Shown: positions 1 through 12,100 of the stretch, piece after piece
How positions within the stretch are numbered: the stretch's first letter is position 1
How the letters are laid out: the number at the start of each line of letters is the position of its first letter
Origin: Eutreptiella sp. 'Long Island Sound 2002'
Taxonomy: Eukaryota; Euglenozoa; Euglenophyceae; Eutreptiales; Eutreptiaceae
Assembly (NCBI GenBank): GCA_964036045.1
Contig: OZ038383.1
Location: 63,679,725-63,743,724 of the forward strand
Direction of reading: 5' to 3'
DNA length: 64,000 bases
Notes under the pieces: generated by a model
Seen by the model: only the letters and a program-made list of their open reading frames with translations
What the model was told of the DNA's origin: nothing
The model's database searches: none
Position numbers and translations under genes: made by a program

Positions 1-2570
1 CAACAGTTGGCCTGTATCTGTACCCTCCCATGCCCTGAGCCCGCTGGGAGGGGTCTCCGACATGGGCCTTGGTCCACGTCCACACTCCCCCGGTGGGAGG
101 TGCGCCCGGCTGGCGCGTGGGGAGGTGGGGGGGGGGGGGGGGGGTGGTTGATCCAAACCTTGGAGGTCGGCGGGTCGGGCGGTCAGCCGCCGGGCTCCCC
201 GGGAAAAGGGAGTCGATGGATACCGCAACATACATACCTCAAAATGATCCACATGACACGTTGATTGTTTTGAATATACGCCAGTGGGGTAAAAAATTAT
301 TTCAAAAAAATTGCTCATCAAGTGAGGCTCCCATCCGCCAAGGTCGAACCCAGGGGTCGGGTTGGGGTCAAAATCCTTTTTTGTGTTTTTCATCAATTTT
401 TGATTTCTCCACAAAATTCTGGGTAATTTGAGTATAGACACATAGGGTCAAACAAAAAAATTCCCCCTGCCGTATGTGTAAAAGAAAGTCTCCGGCGCCT
501 CCGGCACCCACACCACCCATTGTTCTGTACAACCATTTTGGGGTCGGGTAGAGCGGGGGTCCCCCCCCCCCCCCGGGGTAGGGTCCTGACTAGGAGCAGC
601 CTCCGTGGCAGACAACCTGGGCACATCAGTCGGACATTCACACTACCTCGGCACATGTGCCATTGGCTTGGGTATTCTTGGCCAAGGGTACTAAAATCCT
701 AATGGGGGCCCATAGGTAGACCTCCTTGTTCTCCCTAACAACATCTATGCCTTGTCAACAACATTGTCATTTTCGGAGCTTGGTTGCGAGGGGCTTCAAA
801 GCATAGAGTCCCCAGTCCACATGGTAGCAATTTCCTCTGTAAAATGGTGGGGTGAAATATTTATGTAACTCCTCCCTGTTTGGGGTCCCCAAAGCTAGGG
901 TGTGTTCGCTACATCACCTACACTGTATCAGAATACATAACACAAGAAGGTGACATGGCTACACAACCCAAAACCCGTAAAGGGCACTATGACATGGCAA
1001 GTGGAGTGTCCCTAAATATTTGGAAACACATTTGGCAAAGTAGCTTGCTTTGCAGACATGCGCACATTCATGAGGTCAGGGTCCAGCGCAAAGTCTCAGT
1101 ACCTCCCCTGTGTGCTTAAGCACATCTGTCTCGGTACACTGGATCCAAGTTTAGTTTCTGCAAGGCAGCAGAGATAAACTTCACCATGTTGAGGCCCCCC
1201 AAAACAGGGTACAGACGTGGCTGCACGACCCTGCCATATTGGGGACGCAAAGTTGCGACATGCATAATCCCTATTGACCTTCCTCATGAACGCATCGAAC
1301 CACAAAAATATGCAAGGACTATTTTGCATGCATAGGCATCCGTGCGGGAAGGTGGGTGCAGGCAGGCAGGTAGGAAAGCTATGACAGTGAAAGTGACAGA
1401 TGCCTCACAAACACCGCACTGGGAATCCAAAGGCATTTAAATCTTTCTGCACAAATTGCAGTCTTGAGCAGGCAAAGCGAAGCAAAAAAGGTGCATGTGA
1501 ACGAATCGCGGAAGGGAGCATTGAGGAGGTCGAGCGTGAACCCCTGGCTCAACGTCAGTCATAGAGTCGCCACCAACGAGGTTTCGTATGGCAAGTGGCA
1601 ACTCTTTTGGCGAAAAATTGATGAATTCGACTGCCTCATTTGCAAAAAATCCTCAGGGGTCATGTGGCGTGCTTCAGAGTGCCGTGGACGGACCCTGGAC
1701 AAGCAAAGCTGTGGCTGTTGTGCCAGGACACTTCCATGCCACCTCTCCTCTTTGAGGAGTTCCATGCCATCAGCATGCAGAAAACGCATCATCAATACAG
1801 GGGGGGGGGGTTCTCGAAAATTGGACACCATGCTTAAACCCCCCAGGGGTATTTGGGAAAGGGGGGGGGTTGGCAGGGGGGGAGGGGTTAAAGGGGTTTT
1901 CTGCTGCGTAGGAGCTTCCCTAGTATAAACCGTGAACACCCCCCCGAAACAGAGGTGCAGCGCAGGCTACAGGGAATGGCGACCTGTGGGCAGAGCACAC
2001 AAAAGCACAGCAAACCATCAGTAGAGACAACACATTCTCATCCCCTAAATACCTACCTCCCCCCCCACCCCTACCAAAAAATTGAACGCGTTGTTATGTG
2101 CATTCCTGCAACCAACTTTGCCACAACTAACGTTCTTTGGCAAAAAAGGGGTTTCAGCGTCCAAAAACCCCCTTAAAACCCCCCCATGGAGCATTTTTTA
2201 AAAGGGGGGGGGGCCTTTGCAGACCCCTGCATGGTATCCACTATTGTAGAACTCTTGCCTGATCAATATACAACGTCTCTCTTAAAATTGACACGGGGAT
2301 TCACAGTAGCTCCAAGCAGGGATTCCTTCCGGCCCCAAAAAAGGACAGTTTCTTCATTCCAAGGAGTCCGGTGATCGTGGAAAGGAATAGAGCGCAAATT
2401 GGCATACAGGGAAGGCATCATCAGTACACAATACCTCACTCTGAATCCACGCAGGGCATGACGTGCGGCCCACAACCAACAGTGCAAAGCTGGGGTTCCT
2501 CCTAGCCACGTAAAAGGATACTTTCATCACTGTGTGCACAACTTTGTACTTGCAAGAACGGCGACGAATG
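1..2570. other. Unique sequence with long G/C runs, no supported gene
   Basis: I see no ORF here with recognisable family features. A minus-strand open stretch at 1559-1939 (126 residues) is Pro-rich where it crosses G runs. Its C-terminal half looks more protein-like and could be an exon, but nothing identifies it. Long homopolymers include 18 G at 127-144, 14 C at 561-574, 11 G at 1800-1810 and 10 G at 2204-2213. The part next to the coiled-coil gene (1940-2570) would be its 3' flank and holds only short overlapping ORFs. Confidence 0.5.
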
Positions 2571-3731
2571 TCAAGATTCCCCACTCCTTGACCGAGGGGA
2601 CACAGTGTGCACAGGGAAGTTTCGATTTCGAGCCGTCAGCTTCTCAGCAATCTCTGCAGCTCGTGGAGAGAGCATGTTCATGTCCAACGCCAATGAGAAA
2701 CTCTTGTTTGGGGTGCTGGTAGGGGTCGATCCAGGTGACCTCACAGATCTGGGTGTTCCTTCTGCTGCGACGCCCGTCGTTTCTTCTAGGTGCTGCAATT
2801 TCTTCAGCAGAGTGGCATGTTCTTTGGCCTTTATGAGCTGCTGGGCTGCCAAATCAACCATTGCCTTTTGCAGGGACTCCACTTGCATGCGAGATTGCTG
2901 CAATTCAGTCTCCATGTACTCCGCCAGCGCACATTCCTCAAGGTCTCTCTCCCAACCTTGCACAATCAGTCCCTCCACGATGGTTGTGTGAATCCAATCT
3001 TCTTCATCCTGTTTGATGTACTGCCTAAGCTTGCATAATTCCTCATCTTTGTTCCTTAATTGTGCGTGGATGAAGCCAGAGCCAGGTGGCCCATGGGGCA
3101 GGTCAATGTGGTGTGTCGTACCATCTGCACCATCGGGCCCGCCATCCTTGTCCTTGAGGCGTGTGGCCAATTGCAGCTCCAACCGCAACCGTTGGACCTC
3201 AGCTTCGGCCTGACGTGCTTCGCCTTTCAACCGAGCACACTGTGCAGTCATAACCCGAAGCTGCTCAACTTGGTCATTTAGTTGGTTGATCTCTGACAAA
3301 TCTTGACTAGATTTGTCCACCAATTTTTGTGTTACCCTCTCCAGTTCTTTTTGCGTCAGCTCACGTGCATGGATCTCCTGTTGCACCAGCTGCTTTTGGG
3401 ATGCCACCTCGTCTTGCAATGATGCCACCAATGTATCTCGATCCGACCACTCCTTCTCCACAGCCACTTTGCTTTTTAATGCCACGTTTTCCAGCTGAAG
3501 CTCCGAAACGTTTTGTTGAAGGAGGTCTACCTGTTGAATCTTCTCCCGCATTACATTCACTTGCTCTGTAAGATCAAGGATAAGCTTGCCTTTGCGCCAG
3601 CTCTGGATAACAGTTTGTAACTCCTGGATTCGTTGATGCTGTAACAAGATTTCTTCATCCTTGAGCATTACTGTCCTCTTCATTTCCGCAAGCTCCAATT
3701 CCATAGCTTCCATGGGTGGGTTGTCTGCCAT
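2571..3731 (-). CDS. Coiled-coil protein (386 aa), family unknown
   Basis: This open frame is long, with protein-like composition on the minus strand. From the ATG at 3731-3729 it gives 386 residues ending in TGA. An upstream in-frame start at 3755 would add MYVCFFCE. I prefer 3731 because the bases just before it are T-rich and end in AG, which could be a 5'UTR or an intron end. Residues ~10-210 are rich in Glu, Gln, Lys and Leu with heptad-like spacing (for example QLNDQVEQLR), interrupted by a Gly/Asp linker around KDKDGGPDGADG. A second helical stretch follows (roughly 230-310). The C-terminal tail is Ser/Pro/Thr-rich with repeated SP sites (SVRSPGSTPTSTP, then SPRSRS), a likely disordered, phosphorylatable region. 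No signal peptide or membrane segment is visible. A structural or scaffold role is inference only; a larger gene with further exons is possible. Confidence 0.6.
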   Translation of the reverse strand: MADNPPMEAMELELAEMKRTVMLKDEEILLQHQRIQELQTVIQSWRKGKLILDLTEQVNVMREKIQQVDLLQQNVSELQLENVALKSKVAVEKEWSDRDTLVASLQDEVASQKQLVQQEIHARELTQKELERVTQKLVDKSSQDLSEINQLNDQVEQLRVMTAQCARLKGEARQAEAEVQRLRLELQLATRLKDKDGGPDGADGTTHHIDLPHGPPGSGFIHAQLRNKDEELCKLRQYIKQDEEDWIHTTIVEGLIVQGWERDLEECALAEYMETELQQSRMQVESLQKAMVDLAAQQLIKAKEHATLLKKLQHLEETTGVAAEGTPRSVRSPGSTPTSTPNKSFSLALDMNMLSPRAAEIAEKLTARNRNFPVHTVSPRSRSGES

Positions 3732-5092
3732 CTCACAGAAAAAACACACATACACCTAAGAGCAATGCACAAAACACAGGTGCCCACAAATTGCCTGTGT
3801 GTGACGCGGCGAGTTCCACCCTTCCTCCAATGGACCCACTTTGGCCTGATGACTCGACCACTTTTGGCCTTGCACACATCCTAAACAGAGACAGGACTTT
3901 CTTGCCTGGTGCCAACTGCTTGGTCAAATGAAGGCAATTGACCACTGTTGGCCTCTGAGGCTCTTCTTTCTGAGGATTCCACAGATCCTAGCCCCCAGAC
4001 CCCAACCCCCCTGCCCTTGCCTTCAACCCCCGATTTTTAGGACATGTGGTGTTGCTACGCCACCTGCACCACCTGCACGCAGTGAATCAGTCAATCACTG
4101 TCTGTATTTGGTTTATGAAAAATTCCATCTCCAGGGGAAAGAAGGTTGGTGCAAGAAAAAGGATGCACACAAGTAAATGCACAAGAAATGATGGACTTCA
4201 GAGGCTGAACTGACTTGGGCCTTGCCTGCCTGAGAAACACAAGAATCTTGCAAATCTGGCGGGTGTATTCAGGATGACGACGGCCAGGACCATGAATGGC
4301 AATGGCGAAATTGGGCTTGGATGCCAGCCTTGCAGAACCTTACGAGGCTTCACATGCAACGTAGGCTGAAAAAAAGGGGGGAAGTGTCATTCAAGCGTTG
4401 CCAAGGGTCACACGCACAGGGGGCGGCTCCTCGGGTTTGGATGCCAACTACCCCCCAAACTAGCTTTTGGCCGCAGGCCCGCCAAAGGGGGGGTTCTGCG
4501 ATGGGCGATGGGTGGGGGGGTTGGCACAAGGCCTTGGTGGTTGGCTCTGTTAGCCTGTGGCGGCGCCTATTGGCGTCTCGCCTTTGAACTTCTGCTATGA
4601 CAAGCAGGCATCCGTACTACTGCGGGCATCCACACTGCCGCGGGCATCCACCTTCCTGGGTGGGAATCCGAATGCAACTTCTGCCCATGGCGTCCTCCCC
4701 TGACGGCCTGATCAGTGCCCGGTATGCGGTCATCACGAAGACCCCAGGCTGGGAAGTGCTCACCACAACCAGCAACGTGAATGTCACACAAGGCCATGGG
4801 TGCTAGCTCACGAATGCGTAACTTGCTGGTAGTGTGTTGCAGTAATATCTTTTGCGCTCTGCGCCATTCATGGCGAGCACGTTGCAGAAATATCTTCGCT
4901 CAGAGTATTCACACCCTGTCCACGGCGGAGTACCTTCCTTGCTGGCGGTAGTGAGCAGCCCCACTCAACGCCCCACAAGAGTGCACGGCAGTGCCCGGTC
5001 TATCTTTAGGGACCATCCCCCACACTACCGGCCTAAGCTCAACTGTCCACTGCAGGCCACCCTGGCAATGCAGTGCGACCGGTGTGAAGTAT
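3732..5092. other. Unique flank of the coiled-coil gene, no supported gene
   Basis: The first part is the presumed 5' flank of the minus-strand coiled-coil gene. The rest holds short overlapping ORFs on both strands without recognisable domains. A minus-strand stretch near 4690-4790 has protein-like composition in one frame (hydrophobic, then basic) and might be a small exon, but it cannot be supported from this sequence alone. Confidence 0.4.
4604..4655 (+). repeat. Short ~20-bp direct repeat, 3 copies
   Basis: Three consecutive copies share the core GGCATCC followed by a variable pyrimidine-rich stretch, spaced about 18-20 bp apart. This is a minor local minisatellite. Confidence 0.6.
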
Positions 5093-5450
5093 CGGGTCCC
5101 CCAGGCGGCAGGGATTATGTAGCCACCCGGCCCACTTGTGGGCCACTTCTGATTTTGTCCACCGCTCTGAAGCGCTGGGAATCCCCTAGCTGGCAGTGGT
5201 TATGTAGCCACCCGGCCCACTTGTTGGGCACCTCTCATTTCGTCCCCCGCTTTGAAGCATACGGCATCCCCAAGGCGTCAGGGTTTATGACGCCGCCGTG
5301 CCCACTTGTGGGCCACCTCTGATTTTGTCCCCCGGTCAGCACCGTTGGGGACCCCCCAAGCGGCAGGGCCTATGTAGCCACCTTCTGCCTTTGTCCCCTG
5401 CTTTGAAACGTTGGGGACCCCCCAGGGGGCAGGGGTTGTGTACCATCGAA
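5093..5450 (-). repeat. ~85-bp satellite, about 4 copies, minus orientation
   Basis: This is the same ~85-bp repeat that fills 36.07-55.94 kb, here reading on the minus strand. Diagnostic blocks seen on the plus strand are TATGTAGCCACCCGGCCCAC, the dyad GGCCCACTTGTGGGCC (written here as the complement of the right-hand form), CTGATTTTGTCC and the TTGGGGACCCCCC block. Four to four and a half copies are present with moderate divergence, and one copy is partly degenerate (around 5280-5300). The block lies ~0.7 kb left of the 52-bp satellite and is inverted relative to the large right-hand array. Confidence 0.9.
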
Positions 5451-5480
5451 GTGTTGACTACCTTGGTTAAAACGGGTGCC

Positions 5481-5494
5481 GGGGGGGGGGGGGG
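5481..5494 (+). repeat. Poly-G run (14 G)
   Basis: Fourteen consecutive G directly after the minus-oriented 85-bp repeats. It is one of about a dozen runs of 10 or more in the window, nearly all G on the plus strand. Confidence 0.9.
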
Positions 5495-5568
5495 TGCAAA
5501 ACTTAGTAGAAACAAGCGCTATAGGAAGCCCGGCCCGCCCACCCGCGACAAGACCCGGCGGGAGAGGG

Positions 5569-5640
5569 GTAGTGGTGGTGGCAGGTAGTAGTAGCAGTGG
5601 TGGTGGTGGTAACGGGTAGTAGTGGTGGCAGTAGCAATAG
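5569..5640 (+). repeat. Imperfect trinucleotide repeat (GGT/AGT/GCA)
   Basis: A ~70-bp tract of GGT, AGT and GCA triplets. It is not within a convincing reading frame, so it is simple-sequence DNA rather than a coding repeat. Confidence 0.75.
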
Positions 5641-6077
5641 CATATCTACAATTGTACCATCCAGCTTGTTTCATTTCCTAAACCGCTGACACCATTTAAT
5701 AGACCTACGTCCTATCCTTTGACAATACCTAATCACCAAAATTGACGGAAAACATACTCAATTTATCAGTCTCGTTCATGGAATGTACCTAATGCTATCA
5801 AATAACACTTTGCTTCATGAGTGAATTCCAGCGCACATCACATGCTATTATCACAACAACAACATTGTGCAGTACAAAGAACATCCCCACATGCTATTAT
5901 AGCTACGCACAACGTCCCCGCTTACCTCTTTGCGATCCAGGACACAAAAACAAAAAAACAGAACAGCAGAATAGCATATCGAACATCAATAGTTCACCTA
6001 TCTCACACAAACAAGAGCAAGGAAAAAAAACGACAAGAAAATAAAGCATAACCCAATTGATGCCATTAGCTTTGTGA
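5641..6077. other. AT-richer unique sequence, nothing recognised
   Basis: This unique stretch lies between the simple repeat and the hairpin. Two overlapping ORFs of ~75 codons are low-complexity (Lys/Gln/Asn-rich) and I do not consider them genes. Confidence 0.5.
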
Positions 6078-6122
6078 CTAGGCTTGGGAAGGACTCGCTA
6101 CGCTCCTCCTCCCCAAGCCTAG
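6078..6122. repeat. Perfect 11-bp inverted repeat (hairpin) before the satellite
   Basis: CTAGGCTTGGG at 6078-6088 and its exact reverse complement CCCAAGCCTAG at 6112-6122 enclose a 23-nt loop. Inside it AGGA and TCCT can extend the stem after a one-base offset. The structure sits 59 bp upstream of the first 52-bp monomer. Its function is unknown. It could be the end of a small palindromic element or a breakage hotspot that seeded the array boundary. Confidence 0.8.
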
Positions 6123-6180
6123 AAACGCCAAAAGTACCAGAAGTTTCGGTACGTGCCAACAGGTACAGGTTTGATTACAC

Positions 6181-9100
6181 AGCAGTTAGAAATTTCAGGG
6201 TCTGGGCACGTGTTTTGAGGTGTGAGACCATCAGCAATTAGAAATTTCCGGGTCTAGGCACGTGTTGTGAGGTGTGAGACCATCAGCAGTTAGAAATTTC
6301 AGGGTCTGGGCACGTGTTTTGAGGTGTGAGACCATCAGCAGTTAGAAATTTCAGGGTCTGGGCACGTGTTTTGAGCTGTGAGACCATCAGAAGTCAGAAA
6401 TTTCTGGGTTCTGGCACGTATTTTGAGGTGTGAGACCATCAGCAGTTAGAAATTTCAAGGTGTGGGGACGTGTTTTGAGGTGTGAGACCATCAGCAGTTA
6501 GAAATTTCAAGGTCTGGGCACCTGTTTTGAGGTGTGAGACCATCAGCAGTTAGAAATTTCAGGGTCTGGGCACGTGTTTTGAGGTGTGAGACCATCAGAA
6601 GTCAGAAATTTCCGGGTTCTGGCACGTGTTTTGAGGTGTGAGACCATCAGCAGATAGAAATTTCAGGGTCTGGCCACGTGTTTTGAGGTGTGAGACCGTC
6701 AGCAGTTAGGGACTTCAGGGTCTAGGCACGTGTTTTGAGATGTGAGACCATCAGCAGTTAAAAATTTCAAGGTTTGGGCACCTGTTTTGAGGTGTGAGAC
6801 CATCAGCAGTTAGAAATTTCAGGGTCTGGGCACGTGTTTTGAGGTGTGAGACCGTCAGCAGTTAGGGACTTCAGGGTCTGGGCACCTGTTTTGAGGTGTG
6901 AGACCATCAGCGGTTAGAAATTTCAGGGTCTGGCCACGTGTTTTGAGCTGTGAGACCATCAACAGTTAGAAATTTCAGGGTCTGGGCACCTGTTTTGAGG
7001 TGTGAGACCCTCAGCAGATAGAAATTTCAGGGTCTAGGCACCGGTGTTGAAGTGTGAGACCCTCAGCAGTTAGAAATTTCAGGGCCTGGGCACCTGTTTT
7101 GAGGTGTGAGACCATCAGCAGTTAGAAATTTCAGGGTCTCGGCACGTGTTTTGAGGTGTGAGACCATCAGCAGTTAGAAATTTCAGGGCCTGGGCACGTG
7201 TTTTGAGATGTGAGACCATCAGCAGTTAGAAACTTCAGGGTCTAGGCACGTGTTTTGGGGTGTGAGACCGTCAGCAGTTAGGGACTTCAGGGTCTAGGCA
7301 CGTGTTTTGAGATGTGAGACCATTAGCAGTTAGAAATTTCAGCGTCTGGGCATGTGTTTTGAGGTGTGAGACCATCAGCAGTTAGAAATTTCAGGGTCTG
7401 GGCACGTGTTTTGAAGTGTGAGACCATCAGCGGTTAGAAATTTCAGGGTCTGGCCACGTGTTTTGAGGTGTGAGACCATCAGCAGTTAGAAATTTCAGGG
7501 TCTAGGCACCGGTGTTGAAGTCTGAGACCCTCAGCAGTCAGAAATTTCAAGGTCTGGAGACCTGTTTTGAGGTGTGAGACCATCAGCAGTTAGAAATTTC
7601 AGGGTCTGAGCACGTGTTTTGAGGTTCCAGACCATCAGCAGCTGGACATTTCAAGGCCTGGGCACGTGTTTTGAGGTGTGAGACCATCAGCAGTTAGAAA
7701 TTTCAGGGTCTGGGCACGTGTTTTGAGGTGTGAGACCGTCAGCAGTTAGAAATTTCAGGGTCTTGGCACGTGTTTTGAGGTGTGAGACCATCAGCGGTTA
7801 GGGACTTCAGGGTCTGGGCCCGTGTTTTGAGGTGTGAGACCGTTAGCAGCTAGGGACTTCAGGGTCTGGGCACGTGTTTTGAGATGTGAGACCATCAGCA
7901 GTTAGAAATTTCAGGGTCAGGCCACGTGTTTTGAGGTGTGAGACCGTTAGCAGTTAGGGACTTCAGGGTCTGGGCACGTGTTTTGAGGTGTGAGACCATC
8001 AGCAGTTAGAAATTTCAGGGTCTGGGCACGTGTTTTGAGGTGTGAGACCATCAGCAGTTAGAAATTTCAGGGTCTGGGCACGTGTTTTGAGGTGTGAGAC
8101 CGTCAGCAGTTAGGGACTTCAGGGTCTGGCCACGTGTTTTGAGATGTGAGACCATCAGCAGTTAAAAATTTCAAGGTTTGGGCACCTGTTTTGAGGTGTG
8201 AGACCATCAGCAGTTAGAAATTTCAGGGTCTGGGCACGTGTTTTGAGGTGTGAGACCGTCAGCAGTTAGGGACTTCAGGGTCTGGGCACCTGTTTTGAGG
8301 TGTGAGACCATCAGCGGTTAGAAATTTCAGGGTCTGGCCACGTGTTTTGAGCTGTGAGACCATCAACAGTTAGAAATTTCAGGGTCTGGGCACCTGTTTT
8401 GAGGTGTGAGACCCTCAGCAGATAGAAATTTCAGGGTCTAGGCACCGGTGTTGAAGTGTGAGACCCTCAGCAGTTAGAAATTTCAGGGCCTGGGCACCTG
8501 TTTTGAGGTGTGAGACCATCAGCAGTTAGAAATTTCAGGGTCTCGGCACGTGTTTTGAGGTGTGAGACCATCAGCAGTTAGAAATTTCAGGGCCTGGGCA
8601 CGTGTTTTGAGATGTGAGACCATCAGCAGTTAGAAACTTCAGGGTCTAGGCACGTGTTTTGGGGTGTGAGACCGTCAGCAGTTAGGGACTTCAGGGTCTA
8701 GGCACGTGTTTTGAGATGTGAGACCATTAGCAGTTAGAAATTTCAGCGTCTGGGCATGTGTTTTGAGGTGTGAGACCATCAGCAGTTAGAAATTTCAGGG
8801 TCTGGGCACGTGTTTTGAAGTGTGAGACCATCAGCGGTTAGAAATTTCAGGGTCTGGCCACGTGTTTTGAGGTGTGAGACCATCAGCAGTTAGAAATTTC
8901 AGGGTCTAGGCACCGGTGTTGAAGTGTGAGACCCTCAGCAGTCAGAAATTTCAAGGTCTGGAGACCTGTTTTGAGGTGTGAGACCATCAGCAGTTAGAAA
9001 TTTCAGGGTCTGAGCACGTGTTTTGAGGTTCCAGACCATCAGCAGCTGGACATTTCAAGGCCTGGGCACGTGTTTTGAGGTGTGAGACCATCAGCAGTTA

Positions 9101-12100
9101 GAAATTTCAGGGTCTGGGCACGTGTTTTGAGGTGTGAGACCGTCAGCAGTTAGAAATTTCAGGGTCTTGGCACGTGTTTTGAGGTGTGAGACCATCAGCG
9201 GTTAGGGACTTCAGGGTCTGGGCCCGTGTTTTGAGGTGTGAGACCGTTAGCAGCTAGGGACTTCAGGGTCTGGGCACGTGTTTTGAGATGTGAGACCATC
9301 AGCAGTTAGAAATTTCAGGGTCTGGCCACGTGTTTTGAGGTGTGAGACCGTTAGCAGTTAGGGACTTCAGGGTCTGGGCACGTGTTTTGAGATGTGAGAC
9401 CATCAGCAGTTAGAAATTTCAGGGTCTGGGCACCTGTTTTGAGGTGTGAGACCATCAGCAGTTAGAAATTTCAGGGTCTGGGCACGTGTTTTGAGGTGTG
9501 AGACCGCCAGCAGTTAGGGACTTCAGGGTCTGGGCACGTGTTTTGAGATGTGAGACCATCAGCGGTTAGAAATTTCAGGGTCTGGGAACGTGTTTTGAGG
9601 TTTGAGACCATCAACAGTTAGAAATTTCAGGGTCTGGCCACGTGTTTTGACGTGTGAGACCGTTAGCAGTTAGGGACTTCAGGGTCTGGGCACGTGTTTT
9701 GAGATGTGAGACCATCAGCAGTTAGAAATTTCAGGGTCTGGCCACATGTTTTGAGGTGTGAGACCATCAGCAGTTAGAAATTTCAGGGTCTAGGCACCGG
9801 TGTTGAAGTGTGAGACCCTCAGCGGTCAGAAATTTCAAGGTCTGGAGACCTGTTTTGAGGTGTGAGACCATCAGCAGTTAGAAATTTCAGGGTCTGGGCA
9901 CGTGTTTTGAGGTTCCAGACCATCAGCAGCTGGAAATTTCAAGGCCTGGGCACGTGTTTTGAGGTGTGAGACCATCAGCAGTTAGAAATTCCAGGGTCTG
10001 GGCACGTGTTTTGAGGTGTGAGACCGTCAGCAGTTAGAAATTTCAGGGTCTTGGCACGTGTTTTGAGGTGTGAGACCATCGGCGGTTAGAAATTTCAGGT
10101 TCTGGGCACGTGTTTTGAGGTGTGAGACCGTTAGCAGCTAGGGACTTCAGGGTCCGGGCACGTGTTTTGAGATGTGAGACCATCAGCAGTTAGAAATTTC
10201 AGGGTCTGGCCACGTGTTTTGAGGTGTGAGACCGTTAGCAGTTAGGGACTTCAGGGTCTGGGCACGTGTTTTGAGGTGTGAGACCATCAGCAGTTAGAAA
10301 TTTCACGGATTCGGCACCGGTTTTGAGGTGTGAGACCATCAGCAGTTAGAAATTTCAGGGTCTGGGCACGTGTTTTGAGGTGTGAGACCGTCAGCAGTTA
10401 GGGACTTCAGGGTCTGGGCACGTGTTTTGAGATGTGAGACCATCAGCAGTTAGAAATTTCAGGGTCTGGGAACGTGTTATGAGGTTTGAGACCATCAACA
10501 GTTAGAAATTTCAGGGCCTGGGCACGTGTTTTGAGGTGTGAGACCGTTAGCAGTTAGGGACTTCAGGGTCTGGGCATCTGTTTTGAGGTGTGAGACCATC
10601 AGCAATTAGAAATTTCAGGGTCTGGGCACGTGTTTTGAGGTGTGAGACCATCAGCAGTTAGAAATTTCAGGGTCTAGGCACCGGTGTTGAAGTGTGAGAC
10701 CCTCAGCAGTTAGAAATTTCAGGGTCTGCGGACCTGTTGTGAGGTGTGAGACCATCAGCAGTTAGAAATTTCAGGGTTTGGGCACGTGTTTTGAGGTTCC
10801 AGACCATCAGCGGTTAGAAATTTCAGGGCCTGGGCACGTGTTTTGAGGTGTGAGACCATTAGCAGTTAGAAATTTCAGCGTCTGGGCACGTGTTTTGAGG
10901 TGTGAGACCGTCAGCAGTTAGGGACTTCAGGGTCTTGGCACGTGTTTTGAGGTGTGAGACCATCAGCAGTTAGAAATTTCAGGGTCTGGGCACGTGTTTT
11001 GAGGTGTGAGACCGTTAGTAGCTAGGGACTTCAGGGTCTGGGGACGTGTTTTGAGATGTGAGAACATCAGCAATTAGAAATTTCAGGGTATGGCCACGTG
11101 TTTTGAGGTGTGAGACCATCAGCGGTTAGAAATTTCAGGGTCTGGGCACGTGTTTTGAGGTGTGAGACCATTAGCAGTTAGAAATTTCAGCGTCTGGGCA
11201 CGTGTTTTGAGGTGTGAGACCGTCAGCAGTTAGGGACTTCAGGGTCTGGGCACGTGTTTTGAGGTGTGAGACCATCACCAGCTAGAAATTTCAGGGTCTG
11301 GGCACGTGTTTTGAGCTGTGAGACCGTTAGCAGTTAGAAGTTTCAGGGTCTGGGCACGTTTTTTGAGATGTGAGACCATCAGCAGTTAGAAATTTCAGGG
11401 TCTGGGAACGTGTTTTGAGGTGTGAGACAATCAGCAGTTAGAAATTTCAGGGTCTGGGCACGTGTTTTGAGGTGTGAGACCGTCAGCAGTTAGAAATTTC
11501 AGGGTCTTGGCACGTGTTTTGAGGTGTGAGACCATCAGCGGTTAGAAATTTCAGGTTCTGGGCACGTGTTTTGAGGTGTGAGACCGTTAGCAGCTAGGGA
11601 CTTCAGGGTCCGGGCACGTGTTTTGAGATGTGAGACCATCAGCAGTTAGAAATTTCAGGGTCTGGCCACGTGTTTTGAGGTGTGAGACCGTTAGCAGTTA
11701 GGGACTTCAGGGTCTGGGCACGTGTTTTGAGGTGTGAGACCATCAGCAGTTAGAAATTTCAGGGTCTGGGCACGTGTTTTGAGGTGTGAGACCATCAGCA
11801 GTTAGAAATTTCAGGGTCTGGGCACGTGTTTTGAGGTGTGAGACCGTCAGCAGTTAGGGACTTCAGGGTCTGGGCACGTGTTTTGAGATGTGAGACCATC
11901 AGCAGTTAGAAATTTCAGGGTCTGGGAACGTGTTATGAGGTTTGAGACCATCAACAGTTAGAAATTTCAGGGTCTGGCCACGTGTTTTGACGTGTGAGAC
12001 CGTTAGCAGTTAGGGACTTCAGGGTCTGGGCACGTGTTTTGAGGTGTGAGACCATCAGCAGTTAGAAATTTCAGCGTCTGCGCACGTGTTTTGAGGTGTG

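Noticed and set aside
6078-6122. Rho-independent terminator
   Set aside because: The hairpin has no T tract and the window is eukaryotic.
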